Positions 24,199 through 33,009 are shown, counted from the first letter of the stretch. The stretch is DNA of 46,667 nt from CALACW01 sp963627915 (GCA_963627915.1 CAVGCY010000039.1:1-46667); one strand, 5' to 3'. Notes: a model not told the origin generated them from the sequence alone. Translations and numbers: made by a program.

Positions 24199-25998
24199 TT
24201 ATTTAGATTTTTTGTTCTTTTTGACGGAATACTTACCGTGCGTGCTTTTTCTGTTCAAGGAATTCGACGTTTTGCCGTTTTTGTCTTTATTTAATGAACG
24301 CTTCTGCGGACGTTCCTTTCTTTCAATCATTTTTTTTGCCGGAGCATACGGCTTTTTCACTGTTTCAAACCGTCTGTTTTTCGTATGCTTTTCTTCGTAT
24401 TCAAACGCGCTTACGGCGACTGTTTTTCCGCATATTTTAATGCCGTTCAAATCTGCCGTTATCTGATTGCGTATACTTTCGGGAACTCCCACAATACTGT
24501 AATCGTCGTAAATTTCTATTTTGCCGACGTCCTTGCCGGAAATGCCCGTGTTGTCGCATATGGCGGCTACGAGAAAATTCGGCGCAATATGACCGTTTCT
24601 GCCGATTGATATTTTAATTTTCGCATATGCCTCTCCGGCATATGAGCTTTTTAAATTAACCTTGTTTTTCCTTTCCGAATGGATGTCGGAAAGTCCTGCC
24701 GCCGCGTCGGAAACGCTCATTTTCAAAAGCGCGGATATAATATCCTCCGTATCGTAACCGAATGTAATAAGTTCATCCGCCATATCGCGGTATATTTCAT
24801 CTATCGGGGAGTTTATGTATTCCCTTACCTTCATTACGGCATTGGCGGCGGCTTTTTCGCGTATTTCGGCTACGGTCGGAATCTCTGTTTCCTCAATTTC
24901 GCTTTTTGTGCTTCTGACTATTGATAAAAGAGTTATTATCTGCCGTCTGCCCGAGCAGATTGTCAGCGCGGCGCCGTCCTTGCCCGCTCTGCCCGTCCTG
25001 CCGATACGGTGGACATAATATTCCTTATTATTCGGAATGTCATAATTAAAAACATAATCGAGGTCGTTTACGTCGATACCTCTTGCGGCTACGTCCGTTG
25101 CGGCAAGAATATTCGTTTTGCCCGATTTGAAGCTTTCCATAACTCTCGTTCTCTGAGACTGGAGCATATCGCCGTGAAGTCCGGCGGCGTTAAAATTGTG
25201 CTTTTCGAGAATTAATGAAATTTCGTCTACCATCTGCTTTGTGTTGCAGAAAATCATAGCCCTTTTGGGAGAATAATATCTTAAAAGCAGACACAGCGCG
25301 TCTGTTTTTCTGCCTGAGGGAACATCAACGAATTTCTGTGCTATATTGTCAAGCGTAACCTGCTTTTTATTAATTTCGATAAGAACGGGATCTTTCTGAA
25401 AACGCTCGGTTAAATCAAGTATTTCCTTAGGCATGGTTGCGGAAAAAAGTACGGTCTGTCTTGATTCGGGCGTTTCGGAAAGAATCGTCACAATATCGTC
25501 TATAAATCCCATACTCAGCATTTCATCGGCTTCGTCAAGAACTGCAAGCGAAACATTATCGAGGCTGAGAGTTCCCCTTCTCATGTGATCCATGACCCTG
25601 CCGGGAGTGCCTATTACGATATTCGCCTTCTTAAGAGCGGAAAATTGTCTGTCCATCGGAGTTCCGCCGTAAATCTCGGCAATATTTATTCCGTGGATAT
25701 AAACCGTAAGCTTTCTGAACTCCGCCGCCGCCTGCTGAACAAGCTCCCGCGTAGGACAAAGAACAATCGACTGCACATACGGCTTGGAGTAAGAATCCGT
25801 TTTTTCTATCGCGGGTATTGCAAACGCGAACGTTTTGCCCGTGCCCGTCTGGCTTTTGCCTATAACGTCCGCTCCGTCGCGGATTAGGGGAATCGCCTTC
25901 GTTTGAATCTCGGTAGCCTCGTCGAATCCGAGTTCGTCGATTGCCGACTGAAGCTCGGGGATTAGCCCAAGCTCGGAAAATTTAAGAGTGTTTTTCAT
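24199..25998 (-). CDS. deaD: DEAD-box ATP-dependent RNA helicase with DbpA-type RNA-binding domain
   Basis: A 599-aa helicase that unwinds RNA during ribosome assembly or in the cold. Motifs in order: Q motif near TEIQTKAIP, Walker A SQTGTGKTFAF, Ia PTRELVQQ, GG, TPGRVMDH, DEADEML, SAT, then the second RecA domain with AATDVAARGID and HRIGRTGRAG. Residues about 455-530 (IKISIGRNGHIAPNFLVAAI onward) are the DbpA RRM-like domain found in DeaD/YxiN-type proteins. A lysine-rich tail (residues 540-599) follows. Start ATG 25998 with GAGGTA 7 nt upstream. The leader holds a terminator-like hairpin directly before the start, suggesting attenuation. The gene name reflects family, not proven orthology. 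Confidence 0.93.
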   Translation of the reverse strand: MKNTLKFSELGLIPELQSAIDELGFDEATEIQTKAIPLIRDGADVIGKSQTGTGKTFAFAIPAIEKTDSYSKPYVQSIVLCPTRELVQQAAAEFRKLTVYIHGINIAEIYGGTPMDRQFSALKKANIVIGTPGRVMDHMRRGTLSLDNVSLAVLDEADEMLSMGFIDDIVTILSETPESRQTVLFSATMPKEILDLTERFQKDPVLIEINKKQVTLDNIAQKFVDVPSGRKTDALCLLLRYYSPKRAMIFCNTKQMVDEISLILEKHNFNAAGLHGDMLQSQRTRVMESFKSGKTNILAATDVAARGIDVNDLDYVFNYDIPNNKEYYVHRIGRTGRAGKDGAALTICSGRRQIITLLSIVRSTKSEIEETEIPTVAEIREKAAANAVMKVREYINSPIDEIYRDMADELITFGYDTEDIISALLKMSVSDAAAGLSDIHSERKNKVNLKSSYAGEAYAKIKISIGRNGHIAPNFLVAAICDNTGISGKDVGKIEIYDDYSIVGVPESIRNQITADLNGIKICGKTVAVSAFEYEEKHTKNRRFETVKKPYAPAKKMIERKERPQKRSLNKDKNGKTSNSLNRKSTHGKYSVKKNKKSK

Positions 25999-26012
25999 CT
26001 ATCGTACCTCAG

Positions 26013-26051
26013 AATAAAAAATAGCCGGGCATGACCGCGGTCGTACTCGGC
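26013..26051 (-). terminator. Attenuator-like terminator in the helicase leader
   Basis: On the minus strand GCCGAGTACGACC (26051-26039) pairs with GGTCATGCCCGGC (26036-26024) with a small internal mismatch, followed directly by TATTTTTTATT. It ends 15 nt before ATG 25998 and touches the ribosome site, so full transcription of the gene must read through it. Confidence 0.7.
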
Positions 26052-26093
26052 AATAACTTTTAACAATTTTATAACTTTATATATGACATAATA

Positions 26094-26122
26094 ATTATAC
26101 ATTTTTCATTGCAATATTTCAA
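26094..26122 (-). promoter_or_regulatory. Promoter of the helicase gene
   Basis: On the minus strand TTGAAA (26122-26117), 17-bp spacer, TATAAT (26099-26094). It gives a leader of about 89 nt that contains the terminator-like hairpin. Confidence 0.7.
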
Positions 26123-26255
26123 TTGTCAATAGTGATTATTAGTCGTAAGCTTATAATAGAAATTTAATGCAAAACGCTGTCGGCTTCTTTATTGAATACG
26201 ATTGAATCGACAATACGCGCTCCTTTTATTTTTATTAAAAACCGGCACGGATTTT

Positions 26256-27158
26256 TTATTCGCCCGTCAGCGTCTGTATCCCCATTTGTATAAACTCGTC
26301 GTCCGAACCCGAAAATTCCGTATCGGGCGCAATACCGGCTTCGTTGAAAACCCTGCCGCCGTAAGGTACAAGCTCCGCAACGCTCAACATCAGCGCGCCG
26401 CCGTCCTCAAGTTCAAAAATTTCGCTGTACAGTCCGTTCCCGGCAGTATTTGCACCCACGGTCACAGCCTTTCCGTATCCTGTCAGAACAGCCGCAAAAA
26501 GCTCGGCGGCTCCCGATGTTTTCCCGTTAATCAGCAAAACAATATCGAGCGAAACGTCAGCAGAATCAGCCGACCATATTTTAACCGTTTCCCCGTCCTT
26601 GTTCGACGCATAAGCAAGCGCTTTTTCTTTGTCGGCTGCCAACGGAACTATCATATCCGCCGTTTTGACGGCGGTTTCGCTGTCTCCGTCCGTAACGTCA
26701 CGCAAATCAATTATTATTCCCGCAGCGGAATCGGACGACGCTTTTTCGAGCGCGGATTTAAATTCATCAACAGCCGAATCGTAAAAACGTTCAAACTTTA
26801 TATACGCATACGAATCCTTTTTCTCATATTCAACGCTTTTAATCTCCGAGGACGATTTTTCGCGCTTATACTGTTCGTATTCCTCGGCGTTCATATATTT
26901 ATTTTCTCCGCCGAGCGCGTAGATATAACCCGAAACAAGCGATTGAGCCGTTTTTTTATCATCCGACGCATAGTAATAATTCTTTCTCACAATCTCATCG
27001 ACTCTTGCAAAAGACGCATACATCGCGGATTTATCGGAAATATCCGAAACGACTCTGTTGCAAAAATAGAGCGTGACGAAAACCGCGGCAATGACAGAAA
27101 CTGCAACCGCCGTCAAAGCGATTGCAGTCGTCACGCCGAGGGAAATCTTTTTATTCAT
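26256..27158 (-). CDS. S41 (CtpA-like) peptidase-fold membrane protein with altered active site
   Basis: A 300-aa protein with one N-terminal membrane anchor (residues 8-32) and an extracellular S41 core: a helical part with FARVDEIVRKNYYY, then GIIIDLRDVTDGD and VLLINGKTSGAAELFAAVLT. No PDZ domain is present, so it is shorter than standard CtpA. At the catalytic Ser position (TASAxE in active relatives) it has T214-S215-G216, so Ser is absent or shifted. The catalytic Lys position (GKG) is N241 in TAGNGLYSE. It is therefore probably inactive or uses a changed centre. It is the last gene of the ftsEX cluster, 36 bp after the M23 gene. Confidence 0.82.
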   Translation of the reverse strand: MNKKISLGVTTAIALTAVAVSVIAAVFVTLYFCNRVVSDISDKSAMYASFARVDEIVRKNYYYASDDKKTAQSLVSGYIYALGGENKYMNAEEYEQYKREKSSSEIKSVEYEKKDSYAYIKFERFYDSAVDEFKSALEKASSDSAAGIIIDLRDVTDGDSETAVKTADMIVPLAADKEKALAYASNKDGETVKIWSADSADVSLDIVLLINGKTSGAAELFAAVLTGYGKAVTVGANTAGNGLYSEIFELEDGGALMLSVAELVPYGGRVFNEAGIAPDTEFSGSDDEFIQMGIQTLTGE

Positions 27159-27194
27159 AAGACCTTCACCCCTCGGTAATGTTTAAAATTAAAA

Positions 27195-28526
27195 TTACGG
27201 CATTGAAACGTAGCTCAGCGGATTTGTCCTTTGTCCGTTAACTCTGACCTCAAAATGAAGGTGAGGTCCCGTAACATATCCGGTATCGCCGACATATGCA
27301 ATAGTCTGTCCGGCGGATACGGACTGTCCCGCGCTTACCGCAAGAGAACTGCAATGAGCATAAAGCGTTGCAAGACCGTTTCCGTGGTCTATCATTACAT
27401 AGTTGCCGTAGCTGTAATGATACGAAGCGGTAATAACCGTTCCCGCGGCGGCGGCGGAAATTGCCTTTCCGTAAGAACCGCCCGTGATGCATATATCGAT
27501 ACCGCCGTGAGTTTCGCTGCTTCCCGTAACGGGATTTGTTCTGCCGACCATTCCGGAGCTTATATAACATCCCGAATACTGCAGCGGCCACTGAAGAGAA
27601 CCGCCTCCCGTGAGAGTTCCCGAACCTGTCGAGCCTTTACTGGAAAGTTCCTTCTGTATCTGAGCTTCGAGAGCTTTAATATCTGCTTCATACTCCTCAA
27701 TATTGGACTGATACTGTTCTGCCGACGCGCTGAGCTGACTGAGCTGGGAGTTTGCTTCGCTTCTCTTTGACTCGACAATAGCCTGCTTTGAATCAACCTC
27801 GCTCTGCTGTTCTTTAACGGCGGCCTGTTTTTCCTGAACCTCCGACTGCTGTTTTGCAACCTCTTCTTTTGCAGTTTCTATCTCCGCAGTCTGATCCTCA
27901 ATCTGCTCATTGAGTTCATGTATCTGTCTGACTGTTTCGTTTATGGCGTCGATGAGAGATTGTTCATACTCCGCAAGAGAGCTTACATACTGCTGTTTAA
28001 CGAGAAATTCCGAAAAATCCTTTGAGCATAAGAGAACCTCAAGCGATGATGTTTCGCCGGACATGTATATATTTCTGACCTGCGATTTAAGCTCGTTTTT
28101 CTGATTCTCAATCTCCGTTTTCAGATTTTCTATCTCTTTTTTATTTTCCTCAATTTCATTGTTAAGCTCGGCAATCTGTTCCGTTTTCTTATCGATATCG
28201 GCCTGCAAGGCGTCGATATCCTTCTGATATGCGTCTATATCCGACTGCAAAAGCTGTATCTGAGCTTCATAATCGGAAATCTGCGCGTCAAGCTCGGTAA
28301 TATAATCCTTCGTCTTGCTCATATCGCCCTTTAAAGATTCAACCTTGCTCTCTGCCGCCTTTATTTTTTCTTCATACGACTCAATCTGATCCTTTTTATC
28401 CTGAACCGAAGAAGTCGCCGACGCGTCCGATACGTTCCATATAAACGCTCCGGCAACAGTCATGACCGCAGTCATAACCATCGCGCCCGCTCTCGTCAGA
28501 ACGGATGAAAAATGCTTTTTAGTCAT
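27195..28526 (-). CDS. Secreted M23 (LytM-domain) peptidoglycan endopeptidase with coiled coil, predicted FtsEX partner
   Basis: A 443-aa exported protein: signal peptide in RAGAMVMTAVMTVAGAFIW, a long coiled coil over residues 30-300 rich in Glu, Gln and Lys, then an M23 domain from about 320. The zinc ligands are present: H340/D344 (THGGIDI), the active-site His in LYAHCS, and H422/H424 (GPHLHFEV). Unlike E. coli EnvC it should therefore be catalytic. The coiled coil is the part that binds FtsX in EnvC and PcsB. ATG 28526 overlaps the ftsX stop by 8 bp, so translation is coupled; a longer upstream start has no support. It cuts peptide cross-links at division. Confidence 0.92.
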   Translation of the reverse strand: MTKKHFSSVLTRAGAMVMTAVMTVAGAFIWNVSDASATSSVQDKKDQIESYEEKIKAAESKVESLKGDMSKTKDYITELDAQISDYEAQIQLLQSDIDAYQKDIDALQADIDKKTEQIAELNNEIEENKKEIENLKTEIENQKNELKSQVRNIYMSGETSSLEVLLCSKDFSEFLVKQQYVSSLAEYEQSLIDAINETVRQIHELNEQIEDQTAEIETAKEEVAKQQSEVQEKQAAVKEQQSEVDSKQAIVESKRSEANSQLSQLSASAEQYQSNIEEYEADIKALEAQIQKELSSKGSTGSGTLTGGGSLQWPLQYSGCYISSGMVGRTNPVTGSSETHGGIDICITGGSYGKAISAAAAGTVITASYHYSYGNYVMIDHGNGLATLYAHCSSLAVSAGQSVSAGQTIAYVGDTGYVTGPHLHFEVRVNGQRTNPLSYVSMP

Positions 28527-29451
28527 TTTCAACAACCTTTCCGTGTTCCTTGAGATATTTTCCGAGGGAAATACTGCTTCCGAACACGCCGGTAAATATA
28601 CCGATAAACAAATATACCGCAAGGATATACCACATATAATTTTCATACGGAACTATCTGTCCGTTAAGAAGATTGAAAAGCTCTGCGAAAACATTACCCG
28701 CAAGCGCATAGAATCCCGACAGAACTCCGAATGCAAGCACCGCCGCGATAATGCCGATAACCATACCCTCGATAATAAACGGCCAGCGTATAAAACTGTT
28801 TGTCGCTCCGACGGCTTTCATAATGCTTATTTCAAGTTTTCTTGAAAACATTGTAATTCTGACAGTATTCGCAATGATAAACAGTGCGACGACAAACAGA
28901 ACGATAACCATGCTTCCGAACAGATAGCCTATTGCCGTTTTAATGGTAACGAGTTTCTCGGCAAGCTCGCTGTTCTCTCTTATACTCAAAACATTATCCA
29001 TTTGTCTGATAGCGGAAACAGTCGAATCAAACTGCGTCATGTCGCCTATTGTAACTTTATATGCATTAGGCAGAAAACTGCCGTCCTCACCCTCGAAAAC
29101 CGAAGCAGATTCGCCCATATCGCTTAAAATATCGCTGAATGCGTCGACGTTTGAAATATATTGACAGTCCGTAACCGTCGGCACGGCTTTGATTTTTTCT
29201 CCGAGAGCTTTAAGTGAAGCCTCGTCCGTGCTGTCATCGGAAAATACCATAATAACGTTCTGTTCTCCGACTTTTGCGATAACGGCGTTAATATTGACAT
29301 AAATCAAAAATGCGCTTCCGATAATGACAAGACACGCAAGCAGAACGGTAACGGACGCAAGGCTCATCAGCTTATGAACTCTGATATTTCTAAAGCCCTC
29401 ACGGGTAAGATATTTGGAACTTGCCCTGCCGGCCTTGTTTTTCTTACTCAT
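28519..29451 (-). CDS. ftsX: Cell division permease-like protein FtsX
   Basis: A 310-aa protein with the FtsX plan: a cytoplasmic N-terminus (YLTREGFRNIRVHKLMSLAS), first membrane helix, an extracellular domain of about 110 residues, then three helices with SRKLEISIMKAVGATNSFIR linking the second and third. It passes the ATPase signal of FtsE to the cell-wall hydrolase outside. It overlaps ftsE by 8 bp and the M23 gene by 8 bp, a tightly coupled set. Confidence 0.96.
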   Translation of the reverse strand: MSKKNKAGRASSKYLTREGFRNIRVHKLMSLASVTVLLACLVIIGSAFLIYVNINAVIAKVGEQNVIMVFSDDSTDEASLKALGEKIKAVPTVTDCQYISNVDAFSDILSDMGESASVFEGEDGSFLPNAYKVTIGDMTQFDSTVSAIRQMDNVLSIRENSELAEKLVTIKTAIGYLFGSMVIVLFVVALFIIANTVRITMFSRKLEISIMKAVGATNSFIRWPFIIEGMVIGIIAAVLAFGVLSGFYALAGNVFAELFNLLNGQIVPYENYMWYILAVYLFIGIFTGVFGSSISLGKYLKEHGKVVEND

Positions 29452-30370
29452 CTTCCCTTACCTCCTCCGTTTTTCCCGACGGAGAGGATTCACCTTTCCC
29501 GCTGATGCCGCCGTCTGTCGATTCGGCAGAATCTTCCTCATTTTCAGTCTCCGCGCCCGCATAGAAATCCTTCTCGGGACGCATACTGCTCTTACCGTAG
29601 TTTCTGATAAACGCCTCTACATCCTCAAACTCGTTGGGCGGTTCGTAATATCCCGCCTCGGCGGCATGCTCGTTTTCGTTCAGGAACGGAATAACAGCGT
29701 CCTTATCATTGCTGTCAACAACGAGCTTGCCGTCTCTCAAAACAACGACTCTGTGATCATACTGCTTTACAAGGTCGTGCGCATGCGTAACCATTACTAT
29801 GGTTGTTCCCTGCGCCGCGTTTATATGATTTAGAAGCTCCATAATTTCTACGGACATCGCCGGATCGATATTACCCGTAGGCTCGTCCGCGATTATGAGA
29901 TCCGCTTTGTTTACAAGAGCCCTGGCAATTGCAACTCTCTGCTGTTCGCCGCCCGAAAGCTCCTGAGGCATGGAATGAATCTTAGAAGAAAGACCGACCA
30001 TGCTCAAAGCATAGCAGACCCTTTTTCGTATATCGCGTTCCTTCGCGCCCGTAACGCGCAGAGCAAACGCAACGTTATCGTAGACCTCCATATTGGGAAT
30101 AAGACGAAAGTCCTGAAAAACGATACCCATGGTGCGTCTGAAATAAGGTATGTCTCTGCGTTTCATCGTATTAAGCTCATAACCGTTGATGCTTACGGAA
30201 CCGCTCGACGGAACCTCCTCGCGCATTATGAGCTTCAGGAACGTACTCTTACCCGCGCCGGACGCGCCGACAACGAATACAAATTCGCCCTTATCGATAC
30301 TCAGGCTTACATTATCGAGAGCCTTATGCCCGTTTGAGTAAACCTTTGTTACGTTTCTGAATTCTACCAT
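29444..30370 (-). CDS. ftsE: Cell division ATP-binding protein FtsE with C-terminal acidic extension
   Basis: A 308-aa ABC ATPase that drives FtsX. It starts MVEFRNVTKVYSNGHKALDN; Walker A is GASGAGKST, the signature is LSGGEQQRVAI and Walker B is LIIADEPTGNID with THAHD. The ATPase core ends near residue 225 (VVVLRDGKLV). About 80 further residues follow, acidic and Ser/Gly/Glu-rich (FEDVEAFIRNYGKSSM, then ENEEDSAESTDGG), absent from the usual FtsE of about 228 aa. Gap to the upstream regulator gene is 29 bp, so co-transcription with it is possible. Confidence 0.95.
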   Translation of the reverse strand: MVEFRNVTKVYSNGHKALDNVSLSIDKGEFVFVVGASGAGKSTFLKLIMREEVPSSGSVSINGYELNTMKRRDIPYFRRTMGIVFQDFRLIPNMEVYDNVAFALRVTGAKERDIRKRVCYALSMVGLSSKIHSMPQELSGGEQQRVAIARALVNKADLIIADEPTGNIDPAMSVEIMELLNHINAAQGTTIVMVTHAHDLVKQYDHRVVVLRDGKLVVDSNDKDAVIPFLNENEHAAEAGYYEPPNEFEDVEAFIRNYGKSSMRPEKDFYAGAETENEEDSAESTDGGISGKGESSPSGKTEEVREDE

Positions 30371-30399
30371 AGTGTTTAATCCTTAAATTTTTATTGAAA

Positions 30400-31488
30400 T
30401 CAATACTTAACGGGATTTGCGTCAAGATACTTTTTAACCATCAAAGCGACTTTAAATACGATAGCGTCGTCAAATTCTCTTAAATCAAGACCGGTGAGCT
30501 TTCTTATTTTCTCAAGTCTGTAAACGAGAGTGTTTCTGTGAACAAAAAGCTTTCTAGACGTCTCGGATACGTTAAGATTATTTTCAAAGAATTTCTGAAT
30601 TGTGAAAAGAGTTTCATGATCAAGACTGTCAATCGAGCCTCTCTTGAATACTTCCTTTAAGAACATTTCGCAAAGCGTCGTGGGAAGCTGATAAATAAGC
30701 CTCGCGATACCGAGATTTTCATAACTTACGATAGCCTTTTCCGTATCGAATACCTTGCCTACCTCGAGAGCCACCTGCGCCTCTTTAAATGAGCGCGCAA
30801 GATCCTTGATGCCGACTACGGCAGTACCGATACCGACAAGCGTACGCGTATAGTAATCGTTGCCCAGAGCGTCCGCAACGGAACGCGCAAGCTTTTCAAG
30901 ATCCCTTGCGTCAATGCCGGGGCTGACCTCTTTAACAAGAGCGATATCCGTCTCGTTTATATTGATAACAAAATCCTTTGTCTTATCGGGGAAAAGATTC
31001 TGAATCGTATCAAATACGGCGGAATCGCCCGGATCGCTTACTCTCACGAGAAGAACGGCTCTGCATGTATCGTTGTTGAAATGAAGTTCGCGTGCCTTCA
31101 GCAGAATATCTCCGGGAAGAATATTGTCGAGCATAACGTTTTTGATAAAGTTGCCTTTATTGTACTTCTCGTCATAATACTGCTTTATATTTCCTATTGA
31201 AACAGCAAGAATCCCGATGTATTTCTCCGCAAGTTCATCCGTACCCTCGACAAACACGGCATACTCTGGATGCACAGATGAGCCGAAGCTTCTGAAAAGA
31301 AGATCGCCCGAGCCTACGCTGCCTACGGTAGAAAATACGGCTTCGCTGACCGACGGACCGAGAGCCTCGCCTATTCTGCCCAATTCGCTGCATGCGATAA
31401 TGCTGCCGGACTCGTCGATAACGCCTATTGTTCTGTCTACCGCGTCCTTCATCTGATGAATAACGCTCTGGAAAAGTCTGTTTGACAT
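30400..31488 (-). CDS. PucR/CdaR-type transcriptional regulator
   Basis: A 362-aa regulator with an N-terminal putative diacid-recognition domain (VIHQMKDAVDRTIGVIDESG, IIACSELGRIG), a central GGDEF-like CdaR domain (VLLVRVSDPGD, then TRTLVGIGTAVVGIKDL) and a C-terminal PucR helix-turn-helix (SETSRKLFVHRNTLVYRLEK, IRKLTGLDLREF). Relatives control sugar-acid or purine use. It lies 29 bp upstream of ftsE with no terminator seen, an unusual placing that suggests it could influence the division cluster or simply be read together. Ligand not readable. Confidence 0.88.
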   Translation of the reverse strand: MSNRLFQSVIHQMKDAVDRTIGVIDESGSIIACSELGRIGEALGPSVSEAVFSTVGSVGSGDLLFRSFGSSVHPEYAVFVEGTDELAEKYIGILAVSIGNIKQYYDEKYNKGNFIKNVMLDNILPGDILLKARELHFNNDTCRAVLLVRVSDPGDSAVFDTIQNLFPDKTKDFVININETDIALVKEVSPGIDARDLEKLARSVADALGNDYYTRTLVGIGTAVVGIKDLARSFKEAQVALEVGKVFDTEKAIVSYENLGIARLIYQLPTTLCEMFLKEVFKRGSIDSLDHETLFTIQKFFENNLNVSETSRKLFVHRNTLVYRLEKIRKLTGLDLREFDDAIVFKVALMVKKYLDANPVKY

Positions 31489-31659
31489 GATTTTGACCTC
31501 CGGAATAATATTTATTTATAGATTTATGCAACTTTACTACTGTATCATTTTACATTGTACACATTTCTAAAAATATTTCAAGTAAAACCGATAAAAAAAA
31601 AGGCTTTTTTTTTAATTAATTTGATATTTTAATTAAATCGTCCTTTTTTACGGGTAAAA

Positions 31660-31706
31660 ATACACAACATTCAATGTTGTTTTTTGTAACATTGCATGTT
31701 GTGTAT
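31660..31706 (-). terminator. Long AT-rich terminator hairpin after the pseudouridine synthase gene
   Basis: ATACACAACATTCAATGTT (31660-31678) pairs with AACATTGCATGTTGTGTAT (31688-31706) in 18 of 19 positions around a 9-nt loop. On the minus strand the hairpin starts 2 nt after the gene stop and is followed by TTTTT. The stem is unusually AT-rich and long for a terminator. Confidence 0.7.
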
Positions 31707-31707
31707 T

Positions 31708-32424
31708 TTAACGAATATTCATTTCTACCAGCTTTACTTCTTCCGCCGTCATTTCACGGTACTCTCCCCGCTTCAGATTTTCGTCAAGCGAAACTCCTCC
31801 CATTGCCGTCCGTTCAAGCGCGGTAACCTCATTTGAAAATCTCGAAAACATCCTTTTTATCTGATGATAACGTCCCTGTCTGAGAATAACCTCGTATACG
31901 CATTCTCCGTCAAGTCTTCTTATTTCTGCCGGAAGAAGCTTTTCGCCGTTCAGGACAAGCCCCTGACGAATCATTTCAGCCTCCTGCCGGCTTACGTCAC
32001 GGCGAAGCGTTACGCGGTAGGTCTTAGGAACATGCTTTTTCGGCGACAGAATCCTGTGCGCAAAATCGCCGTCGTCCGTTATAAGCACAAAACCCGTCGT
32101 ATCCTTGTCAAGCCTTCCCGCAGGAAAAAGCCCCGGACGCTTAAGTTCGCCTTCTATCAGGTCGACGACGGTAACATCCGACGGGCTGTCCGACGCGCTG
32201 ACAACGCCGGAAGGCTTATTCATCATTATATAGATGTGTTTTTTATATATGAATTTACGGGAGTTCACCGTTATTTCATCCGTGTTTCCGTCAGCCTTGC
32301 AGGCAGGGTTCCTAACCTGTTCGCCGTTTACCGCAACCGCACCCGAGCGAATAAGTCCGGCGCTTTCGCTTCTCGTGTATTTTCCGGATGAAGATATTAT
32401 TTTATCCAAACGTTCCGAAGGCAT
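31708..32424 (-). CDS. RsuA-family rRNA pseudouridine synthase
   Basis: A 238-aa enzyme that turns a uridine of 16S or 23S rRNA into pseudouridine. The S4-like RNA-binding domain is at residues 3-50 (RLDKIISSSGKYTRSESAGL), followed by the catalytic domain with YIMMNKPSGVVSASDS and the active-site Asp in PAGRLDKDTTGFVLITDDG. It is of the size of RsuA (16S) rather than longer RluB/RluF enzymes, but the exact target cannot be decided. It is followed by a DUF4830 gene's operon on the same strand, 18 bp upstream. Confidence 0.93.
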   Translation of the reverse strand: MPSERLDKIISSSGKYTRSESAGLIRSGAVAVNGEQVRNPACKADGNTDEITVNSRKFIYKKHIYIMMNKPSGVVSASDSPSDVTVVDLIEGELKRPGLFPAGRLDKDTTGFVLITDDGDFAHRILSPKKHVPKTYRVTLRRDVSRQEAEMIRQGLVLNGEKLLPAEIRRLDGECVYEVILRQGRYHQIKRMFSRFSNEVTALERTAMGGVSLDENLKRGEYREMTAEEVKLVEMNIR

Positions 32425-32442
32425 GGCTTCTCCTTATTCTTT

Positions 32443-32952
32443 TTATTCTTTATAAAACGACCGCATGAACCCTCCGGACTCAACGCAGCATACGTCTCCT
32501 CCGATAACTCTTGAGTCAAGTATCAGCAAATTCAGTTTAATAACTCCGCTGTCCGGCTCATATCCGTCATAATTCGTAATATCGTATGTCCATTTCTGAA
32601 CCTTAACCCCCGCGTATCGGGACAAATCGGTCCCCTGGGATATCTGAATCTTGTTATACTCGTTATAAACGTCGTCAAATTCCGCCGGAATCAAAACCTC
32701 GCACATTCCGCCGGAGGCTTTGTCCACTTCCCAGCCGAGCGACGAAATAAACCTGAGCCTTCCGTCCTCTCCGAACGCCGACATGTCCGCTCTCTCCGAC
32801 TCTGTTGACGTTTCTCGACCCGCCGAGTCCGGCGAACATCCCTTCAAAACGCCTATAAAGATAACAACAAAGATAAACGCCGCGGCAATAACGGCAATTT
32901 TCTTAAATTTTGACGACCTTACGGAAAATATAAACATAACAACACCTCGCAT
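32443..32952 (-). CDS. DUF4830-type membrane-anchored protein
   Basis: A 169-aa protein with one N-terminal membrane segment (about residues 18-36, IAVIAAAFIFVVIFIGVLK) and a Cys just after it, then an outside domain with LGWEVDKASGGMCEVLIPAE, FDDVYNEYNKIQISQG and YDGYEPDSGVIKLNLLILDS, the pattern I know as DUF4830. Function unknown. The start is uncertain: ATG 32952 has no ribosome site, while GAGGTG is too close to ATG 32937. A CGCATATC...GATATGCG hairpin lies across this start region. The gene reads on into the pseudouridine synthase gene. Confidence 0.72.
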   Translation of the reverse strand: MRGVVMFIFSVRSSKFKKIAVIAAAFIFVVIFIGVLKGCSPDSAGRETSTESERADMSAFGEDGRLRFISSLGWEVDKASGGMCEVLIPAEFDDVYNEYNKIQISQGTDLSRYAGVKVQKWTYDITNYDGYEPDSGVIKLNLLILDSRVIGGDVCCVESGGFMRSFYKE

Positions 32953-33009
32953 ATCGATTCACTGATAGATATGCGGGGAGCTGCAGGATAATGTTTAAAA
33001 TATGTAATT

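Noticed and set aside
26202..27179. Open frame of 325 codons on the plus strand opposite the S41-like gene
   Set aside because: It mirrors the minus-strand gene, has an Arg/Phe/Ile-rich nonsense composition, no ribosome site and no family resemblance. The minus-strand gene has a signal anchor, a ribosome site and an operon context.
29444..31488. Assignment of the PucR/CdaR-type regulator as a dedicated ftsEX regulator
   Set aside because: Only proximity supports it. The family normally senses small metabolites, so this was not claimed as a function.
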